Shown: positions 17,197 to 22,382 of the stretch, in pieces
How the letters are laid out: every line of letters begins with the position of its first letter
Numbering within the stretch: position 1 is the stretch's first letter
Assembly: GCA_964569715.1 (NCBI GenBank)
Contig: CAZMUD010000015.1
Span: 1 to 22,382 of the forward strand
Reading direction: 5' to 3'
Length of the DNA: 22,382 nucleotides
Source of the DNA: CAZMUD01 sp964569715
Lineage (GTDB): Bacteria > Chloroflexota > Dehalococcoidia > Dehalococcoidales > UBA2162
The notes under the pieces: model-generated
The model's input: only the letters and a program-made list of their open reading frames with translations
Told to the model about the DNA's origin: nothing
Database searches by the model: none
Program-made: the position numbers and the translations under genes

Positions 17197-20100
17197 GGCA
17201 CGGCTAACGGAAATGAGTTCTGGGCTCCCCTCGATTTTGAGGTGCAGCCATCGGCCGGCTTTATGGACCAGACCTGGATGCAAGCGCAGGGCGTCTGGTT
17301 CCCCGAGATTACCTTTAACCCGACTGCCGGACAGGCAGGAACTAAGGTAACCGTCAGGGGTACTGACTTCCCCGCCGGCGCCAATGTTACCCACCTCAGA
17401 TTCGCCGGTACGAACCTCCCCATACCCACCGGCACCGCCGCCGATAGTAATGGCGCTTTTACCCTCGTCTTTAATGTGCCCAGCGGACTTGGAGTTGGCA
17501 CCTACATGATAGAAGTGGAGGTAGAGAAGACAGGCATACCGCCGGTATTTATTGCTAAACCCTTCTCCTTAAAAGGTGCTGGGGTCTCGTTCAATCTAAA
17601 TGTTGTTCCGGGCTTCATACCCGGCGTGCCTCAAGGAGAGTCAGGCAACACCACCATTTTCGTTGAGTCCACTGGACAAGGAGTGACCGTAGAGTTGTAT
17701 GTTGATGGTCTGCCGCCCGGAGTTGTCGGAACCTTCGACAGTGACAACCTTAGCGTCTCACCTGGCCTTTCCGTCAGTACTAAACTTACGATTACCACCA
17801 AGGCATCAACCCCACCAGGACACTACCCGCTAACCATTCGTGGTGTTAGCGGCAGTGAGGTCAGGGTTGTACCTTTCGGTTTCGGCGTAATGCCGCCGGC
17901 TATCTTCCAGATACCTGAATTCAGGTTGGAGCCTAATTTCGCTCCCGCCGGTTACGGCGACAAGCAGTTTAAGGTAACATTCTCAGGAAGCGGATTCCCG
18001 CCGAGTCAGAACATCGTGGGGATTGATTTCGGTTCACAGCCGGTGGCTATCCCTGAAAACCTCACCACGGACACGAACGGCAGCTTCAACGGCGTTTTCC
18101 TTATGCCTACCGGGCTGGACTCCGGCATATACGATGTTAGAATTACTGTTGCGACCGGAGACGGCACATATATGTATGACTCCAGACCATTTGCCATCAA
18201 GGCTGGTGACACCACATTCATCTTGCAACCCTCACCACCTTACCTGCCCCCCATCGTCCAGGGCGGCCAGGGAACGACCACTGTAAATGTGAGGGCAGTA
18301 GGCACTTCGAGTGCCAATGTAACACTATACATTGATGGCCTCACGCCAGGAATCACCGCCGGATTCTCTCCCAGCAATGTAGTGACTGCATCACCGGGCA
18401 GTTCCAGCAGCGCAACAGTAACCCTTAATGTTGGCTCAGCAACACCTTCGGGACCCTATTCGCTGAGTATTCGCGGTGTCAGTAACAATGAAACCGTGGT
18501 TGTACCCCTAGGTTTCGGTGTAATGCCAAACATTGGAGAGGGCGAGGGTCACGCTACCATCACGGTTAATCCGCCCAACGGAAGACCTGGGGAGCACATA
18601 GGCATATCTGGAGCCGGGTTCACCGCCGGGGCTACTATCACTTTAACCGCGGGGCCACCTGGAGCGGTGACACCAGTTGATATCACCCCCGGCACCATCC
18701 AAGTACAACCCGATGGGACCTGGGCTACGCAGATTACCGTACCAGCAGTAGCTGAGGCACCACCAGGAAGCTATATAGTCAAGGCTACTGATGGCACTAG
18801 TGTAGCTAAGTGCCCCTTCTATGTTGTTCCAGTCGGAAGTGCGGACTTCTTCCTTGATGTCTCACCGCCGTTTCTTGAGATAGTTCAAGGTCAGAATAGT
18901 GAAACAACATTCAGGATAAGTTCCAAGAACGAATTCAAAGAGGCGGTAAGGTTTAGTGTGGGAGATCTACCACCAGGGGTTATCGCTACTTTCACCGATG
19001 CTACGGGGAATATCGTAGGTAAATTCTCCGGAACATCGGGAGGCATTACCGAAGTTATACCACCGACTGCGCTTATACCTAGACCCGGCGAGGACCTGAT
19101 GGTCACCATCCTGATAGAAGCGGATTCAGCTACACCCACAGGGCCATATGATATCGCTCTCCAGGCTGCGACTGGCACGATATTCAGAGCGATTCCGCTT
19201 GGCCTGCTGGTGAGCTCTCCCGGAGCCAGCATGGTCACCTCACCTATGAGTGGCCCTGCGGATACAGACATAAGTCTTTCCGGGTCGGGATTTACCGCCG
19301 GTGAAACGGTAACGGTGACTTTCGCCGGTACCAGCATTTCCACAGTGCCAGCCACAATAACAGTAGCTGGAGATGGGACATTCACCGCCGTGATAACGGC
19401 ACCCTCTATAGCTGCCGGGATTCACCCTGTTCGCGCTACGGGGGCAACAAGTGGCGTTAGCATAGATAGACCCTTCAGCTTAAAGCCCTCGGCGGTCAAC
19501 ACATTCGTACTTTATGCCAGCCCACTACAGGTAAACATTCCTAAAGCAGGTTCAGGGTCAGTGACCGTGAAGATAGAACCTTCAGGCAGCTTTCAGTCTC
19601 CAGTTACCTTTAGTGTTTCCGGGCTTGATGCGATAACTGGTGCCACCCATGCTTTCTCACCGGCGTCAACAGTAACTCCAAGTGTTGGCACCCCGACTTC
19701 GGCCACTCTAACCATCAACATTCCTGCCGGAGCTACAGAAGGGACATATAAGCTTACGGTATTGGCGGTAGGAGGCGGCATCATGCAAACACGGGGGGTA
19801 AACGTCAAGGTAGTACCACCTGCTAACACGCCTGACTTCTCAATCAACGTAGCTCCAGACACTGTGTCTCTAAACGCTAATTCGACCAGTGAGGCTATTG
19901 TAACTGTTACCTCTCTTAACGGCTTCACCGGGGCGGTGAACTTGATAGTCACTATGAGTGACTCGGGGGCAGTATGGCCATCAGAAATTAGCTACAATGC
20001 AGACAACGTAACACCTTCGGCAACCACCGGTTTAGGCAAGCAAGCAGTAACATTCACCGCCAGTTCAGGCGCGCAACCCGGGAACTGGGCATTCAAGATT

Positions 20101-21579
20101 ACGGGCACGAGTGGAGCCCTGGAGCACAGCACCGAGGTCATGCTCATCTGCACACCTGCCGGAACCACAACGACTACTCACTCATCATTCTACGTGGACC
20201 CGACAACAATTACTGACAGCACGCCCATGGATATGGAAGCTCCGTGGGGTGATACATTCAGCATCAATAACTTCATAGGTGATGGTTCCGAAGCAGCCAC
20301 TATCACTCCGTCGAGTATGGAGGTAACACCAGATACCCTTGCTCCTCTGCCAACGGGAACGCTAGATGCGCTGGACAGGGTAACCAATGTAGAGTCGAGT
20401 GTGCCCGTAGCCGATGTAGGTTGGGATATTGGCCTTAAGTATGACCCCGCCGTTCTGGCTGCGGCAGGTATTGCCGAGGAGAGCCTCAAGATAGCCTACC
20501 TCAATCCAGAGACAGGCGTATGGACTGAAGTGGACACAACTGTGGATACAGCGAACGATATAGCTTACGCACCGCTGAGCCACTTCAGCTCATGGACAGT
20601 GACTGGTACACCTACACCACCTTCACCAAGAGGAGGAGGGGGAGGAGGTTCCGTCGCACCGAGTCTAATCACAATAGAGGGTAGCGGTCTTAGTAATGTG
20701 AACAACCTAAGCCTGGACCGGAATGGCATTGTTAAAGAAGATTGTCTGGCTAAGACTCTGGATGGAAAGGCTTCCCTCGATATACCTAAAGGAATAAAGC
20801 TGCTCGATTCTCAAGGCAAGGTTCTGGATTCGCTCTCAGCCAGCAAAGTAACCTCACCACCAGCGTCACCGTCACAAACGGAAATAGCTGTGGTGAGCGC
20901 CTACGATTTCGGGCCTGACGGAGCTACATTTGAACCAGCGATAACCTTGTACATGAGCTATGACCTTGAAGCATTGCCTGAGGGAATGATGCCTGATGAG
21001 CTATATATCGCCTACTGGGATGGCTCACAGTGGCAGAGCTTGGAGAGCACGGTATATACAAAGGCAGGCGTAGTCAAAGCAGAGATAAGTCACTTCACCC
21101 AATTTGCTGTGATTGGCAAGGTAGTTCCACCAGCACCAGAACCAGAACTAGCACCAGCAAGCTTTGCCATCTCCACTCTCTCAGTTACCCCGAGCGAGGT
21201 TGAGCCTGCTGAGAAAGTGACTGCTTCAGCTGTAGTTACCAACACTGGCGGCAGCAAGGGTAAATATACTGTGGTTCTCAAGATAAATGGTGTAGAGGAA
21301 GCCAGAAAAGAGGTGACTCTTGATGCCGGCGCTAGCCAAAAGGTAAGCTTCAGCATAGCCAAGAGCATCGCTGAGACCTATGATGTGAATATAAATGGAC
21401 TGGCTGGTTCATTTATAGTCAAGGAAGCAGTAGTAACACCGCTTCTGGAGCCATCAGAAGAACCACTCCCGACACAACCAGTCAAAGTGATTAACTGGTG
21501 GCTCATTGGCGCTATTATTGCTGCTATCATAGTTACCGGTATAGTGAGCTGGCGACTGGTCATCCGCGTAAGAGCCTAA
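17197..21579 (+). CDS. Giant secreted Ig-like repeat surface protein, C-terminal part with membrane anchor
   Basis: Continuation of the same gene: 1460 residues from the first whole codon after the gap. GTANGNEFWAPLDFEVQP aligns with the end of the preceding module, so the start is not genuine. Four more IPT/TIG-like modules (about 17302, 17917, 18556 and 19225) alternate with NEW3-like modules; the last begins DFSINVAPDTV near 19840. Next come two copies of a block of the form LxIAYxxxxxxW...SHFxxxxV (about 20488-20600 and 21001-21115), separated by the Gly-rich linker SPRGGGGGGS. A CARDB-like domain follows at about 21169-21420 (SVTPSEVEPAEKVTASAVV). A Pro/Glu linker leads to the final transmembrane helix WWLIGAIIAAIIVTGIVSW with an Arg-rich tail. 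No LPXTG is present. Estimated full length is about 3650 residues. Confidence 0.88.
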   Translation, partial: GTANGNEFWAPLDFEVQPSAGFMDQTWMQAQGVWFPEITFNPTAGQAGTKVTVRGTDFPAGANVTHLRFAGTNLPIPTGTAADSNGAFTLVFNVPSGLGVGTYMIEVEVEKTGIPPVFIAKPFSLKGAGVSFNLNVVPGFIPGVPQGESGNTTIFVESTGQGVTVELYVDGLPPGVVGTFDSDNLSVSPGLSVSTKLTITTKASTPPGHYPLTIRGVSGSEVRVVPFGFGVMPPAIFQIPEFRLEPNFAPAGYGDKQFKVTFSGSGFPPSQNIVGIDFGSQPVAIPENLTTDTNGSFNGVFLMPTGLDSGIYDVRITVATGDGTYMYDSRPFAIKAGDTTFILQPSPPYLPPIVQGGQGTTTVNVRAVGTSSANVTLYIDGLTPGITAGFSPSNVVTASPGSSSSATVTLNVGSATPSGPYSLSIRGVSNNETVVVPLGFGVMPNIGEGEGHATITVNPPNGRPGEHIGISGAGFTAGATITLTAGPPGAVTPVDITPGTIQVQPDGTWATQITVPAVAEAPPGSYIVKATDGTSVAKCPFYVVPVGSADFFLDVSPPFLEIVQGQNSETTFRISSKNEFKEAVRFSVGDLPPGVIATFTDATGNIVGKFSGTSGGITEVIPPTALIPRPGEDLMVTILIEADSATPTGPYDIALQAATGTIFRAIPLGLLVSSPGASMVTSPMSGPADTDISLSGSGFTAGETVTVTFAGTSISTVPATITVAGDGTFTAVITAPSIAAGIHPVRATGATSGVSIDRPFSLKPSAVNTFVLYASPLQVNIPKAGSGSVTVKIEPSGSFQSPVTFSVSGLDAITGATHAFSPASTVTPSVGTPTSATLTINIPAGATEGTYKLTVLAVGGGIMQTRGVNVKVVPPANTPDFSINVAPDTVSLNANSTSEAIVTVTSLNGFTGAVNLIVTMSDSGAVWPSEISYNADNVTPSATTGLGKQAVTFTASSGAQPGNWAFKITGTSGALEHSTEVMLICTPAGTTTTTHSSFYVDPTTITDSTPMDMEAPWGDTFSINNFIGDGSEAATITPSSMEVTPDTLAPLPTGTLDALDRVTNVESSVPVADVGWDIGLKYDPAVLAAAGIAEESLKIAYLNPETGVWTEVDTTVDTANDIAYAPLSHFSSWTVTGTPTPPSPRGGGGGGSVAPSLITIEGSGLSNVNNLSLDRNGIVKEDCLAKTLDGKASLDIPKGIKLLDSQGKVLDSLSASKVTSPPASPSQTEIAVVSAYDFGPDGATFEPAITLYMSYDLEALPEGMMPDELYIAYWDGSQWQSLESTVYTKAGVVKAEISHFTQFAVIGKVVPPAPEPELAPASFAISTLSVTPSEVEPAEKVTASAVVTNTGGSKGKYTVVLKINGVEEARKEVTLDAGASQKVSFSIAKSIAETYDVNINGLAGSFIVKEAVVTPLLEPSEEPLPTQPVKVINWWLIGAIIAAIIVTGIVSWRLVIRVRA

Positions 21580-21605
21580 TAGAATTGCTTATCAAGCTCA
21601 CGACG

Positions 21606-21639
21606 AGCTTCCCCGCTCCTCTAGAGGAGCGGGGAAGCT
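21606..21639. terminator. 34-bp perfect palindrome, probable hairpin terminator of the giant gene
   Basis: AGCTTCCCCGCTCCTCT (21606-21622) is followed with no spacer by its exact complement (21623-21639). The RNA hairpin would be very stable and lies 27 bp after the stop codon. Only two T residues follow the stem on the plus strand and none form a tract, so it could be an intrinsic terminator without a U-tract, a processing/stability element, or a mobile-element target. It is the longest perfect palindrome noticed in the window. Confidence 0.6.
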
Positions 21640-21713
21640 TATTGTGCGAAAGAAGTTTCAACCAGGACAAGGATGCCAGGATGCTCCCCAAAGAAAACCT
21701 AGAAGAAAAACTG

Positions 21714-21798
21714 TGGAGCTGAGGGGACTCGAACCCCTGACTTCCTCCGTGGGAAGTCAAGATTTCCTGATCCACTGTTTACAAGTCTGCGGTTCTCC
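21714..21798 (-). pseudogene. Degenerate class II tRNA-like element with intact 3' half
   Basis: The minus strand reads like the 3' half of a tRNA. A 7-bp variable-arm hairpin GACTTCC/GGAAGTC (21739-21758) is followed by a T-arm AGGGG-TTCGAGT-CCCCT (21722-21738), acceptor strand CAGCTCC (21715-21721) and A73 (21714); CAG rather than CCA follows. Counting back 85 nt, a normal class II length, reaches GGAG (21795-21798), which pairs only four of seven acceptor positions. No proper D-arm or 7-base anticodon loop can be drawn, though CAGGAA could be a damaged Ser-GGA loop. It may be a decayed tRNA or an attachment-site copy of a tRNA 3' end left by an integrated element. CAGCTCCA also resembles tmRNA 3' ends, but no tmRNA 5' part was found. 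Confidence 0.5.
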
Positions 21799-21935
21799 AG
21801 CACTACAATCCCCTCATTGAATTGTGGTTGCATATATTATATCTCGATCTGGTTCATCAGTACAGTAATATTCACGGAAATTTTAAGCGTTGAAATCGTG
21901 CTACTTCCTGATGTTGTTACTTTGGAACAAACACA

Positions 21936-22181
21936 GTGTCACGCCAAAGATATTGGATGCGACCTCGAGAGGCACTGGCTTCTGAAGTGCAAATTGCTTA
22001 TTCAGTAGAGATATTATACCCGAATATCAAAGAGATTACTACTTCAACTAGAAAGTTATCTATTTCACAACAGGCACAAATCCGTAAAAACCTCAGTAAA
22101 AAGAGTCTTAGACAACTGGCCAGGGAATATGGTGTTAGCCGTGAAGCCATAAGAAGAAGTATTAATAAACAGTCAGCCTAG
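21936..22181 (+). CDS. Small helix-turn-helix protein, resolvase/recombinase-type C-terminal domain
   Basis: 81 codons from GTG at 21936, with a weak GGAAC upstream; ATG at 21957 is an alternative start. The C-terminal half, ISQQAQIRKNLSKKSLRQLA then REYGVSREAIRRSIN, has the pattern of the homeodomain-like helix-turn-helix found at the C-terminus of serine recombinases and in small transposon-linked regulators. No catalytic recombinase domain is present. The N-terminal half is unlike anything I recognise. It ends 105 bp before an IS110-type transposase start, so it may be a remnant of another mobile element or a neighbour-linked regulator. Whether it is expressed is uncertain. Confidence 0.5.
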   Translation: MSRQRYWMRPREALASEVQIAYSVEILYPNIKEITTSTRKLSISQQAQIRKNLSKKSLRQLAREYGVSREAIRRSINKQSA

Positions 22182-22286
22182 CAATATAAAAAGGTTCCTT
22201 AGTATATTGAGTAAGAGGGTCGATGGCTTCAGCTACAATAGAAGGGTGTAAGAGCAAACACTAATCTGTGTAGGAGGATCCATCAA
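22182..22286 (+). mobile_element. Possible left non-coding end of an IS110-type element
   Basis: 105 bp between the helix-turn-helix ORF and the transposase start with no ORF. IS110-subgroup elements carry their bridge RNA in this position. A TTGAGT (22207-22212) and TACAAT (22234-22239) pair is visible, but the spacing of 21 is too long for a normal promoter. The outer boundary cannot be set without the other end. Confidence 0.35.
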
Positions 22287-22382
22287 ATGAAGAATAGCAC
22301 CGCGAAGAAGCGTAAGCAAGTTCCAGTCGGGTATCTTGTGGTTGGAGTGGACCCTCACAAGAAGAAGCATGCAGCGGTATTC
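22287..22382 (+). CDS. IS110-family transposase, N-terminal 32 codons (runs off right edge)
   Basis: The frame from ATG at 22287 reads to the window end without a stop. After a basic leader (MKNSTAKKRKQ), GYLVVGVDPHKKKHAAVF is the classic start of IS110-family transposases, where the Asp in GVDPHK is the first residue of the RuvC-like DEDD catalytic set. AGGAGG at 22272-22277 lies 9 nt upstream. Family knowledge: these enzymes are guided by a bridge RNA encoded in a non-coding end of the element, 5' of the transposase in the IS110 subgroup, so the stretch before 22287 may belong to it. The C-terminal Ser-containing domain and element ends are outside the window. Confidence 0.85.
   Translation, partial: MKNSTAKKRKQVPVGYLVVGVDPHKKKHAAVF

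Noticed and set aside
17096..17350. Apparent frameshift or premature end of the giant gene after the N stretch
   Set aside because: The other frame resumes the module pattern immediately after the gap, so the change is an artefact of the arbitrary 100-N length.
10658..21579. Repeats of the giant gene as a CRISPR or other DNA repeat array
   Set aside because: The repeats are protein-level modules of hundreds of bases with diverged DNA; there are no short regular repeats with unique spacers.
21714..22100. tmRNA gene on the minus strand, suggested by the CAGCTCCA 3' end
   Set aside because: No complementary 5' end (GGGGCTG or GGAGCTG on the minus strand) was found within about 400 bases, and a hairpin directly before the T-arm does not fit tmRNA.

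Overview
This window looks like part of a draft bacterial genome (mid-GC, with one 100-N scaffold gap). It most likely comes from an anaerobic Chloroflexota/Dehalococcoidia-type organism. That placement is inferred from the gene mix: a split two-subunit transketolase, a stand-alone NDP-forming acyl-CoA synthetase alpha-type subunit, a DUF4349 lipoprotein, and a giant secreted Ig-like repeat protein ending in a CARDB-like domain and a C-terminal membrane anchor. No marker gene here proves it.

Layout. 1-306 (-): start of a lipoprotein running off the left edge. 462-1332 (+): a promoter, tRNA-Cys, tRNA-Leu and plsY, closed by an AT-rich hairpin terminator shared with the convergent genes. 1417-4722 (-): an acyl-CoA synthetase subunit followed by the N and C halves of transketolase, tightly spaced or overlapping. 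4946-5563 (-): thymidylate kinase with its own terminator and probable promoter. 5697-7639 (-): CobC-like histidine phosphatase, DUF998 membrane protein and Dph6-like PP-loop ATPase, behind a promoter with a structured leader. 7870-9940 (-): nucleotidyltransferase of the inositol-1-phosphate cytidylyltransferase (IPCT) type, CDP-alcohol phosphatidyltransferase and a HAD phosphatase. 9941-10317: a 377-bp divergent regulatory region with a strong promoter for the IPCT gene and four helically phased TGTGA direct repeats. 10318-10557 (+): a small BldC/excisionase-type DNA-binding protein. 10658-21579 (+): one very large secreted, membrane-anchored repeat protein broken by the assembly gap. 21580-22382: a 34-bp perfect palindrome, a degenerate tRNA-like element, a small helix-turn-helix ORF and the first 32 codons of an IS110-family transposase at the right edge.

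How the genes may work together. The IPCT-like and CDP-alcohol transferase genes are split counterparts of the two halves of the fused enzyme that makes phosphorylated di-myo-inositol phosphate (DIPP). The adjacent HAD phosphatase is a natural candidate for the dephosphorylation step, so the locus may encode a complete CDP-inositol branch for a compatible solute or polar head group. The phased TGTGA repeats lie between this operon and a small MerR-like DNA-binding protein of a kind known to bind direct repeats. This suggests a self-contained regulated module. The giant protein is probably a cell-surface or S-layer-associated filament of about 3650 residues, built from alternating NEW3-like and IPT/TIG-like beta-sandwich modules.
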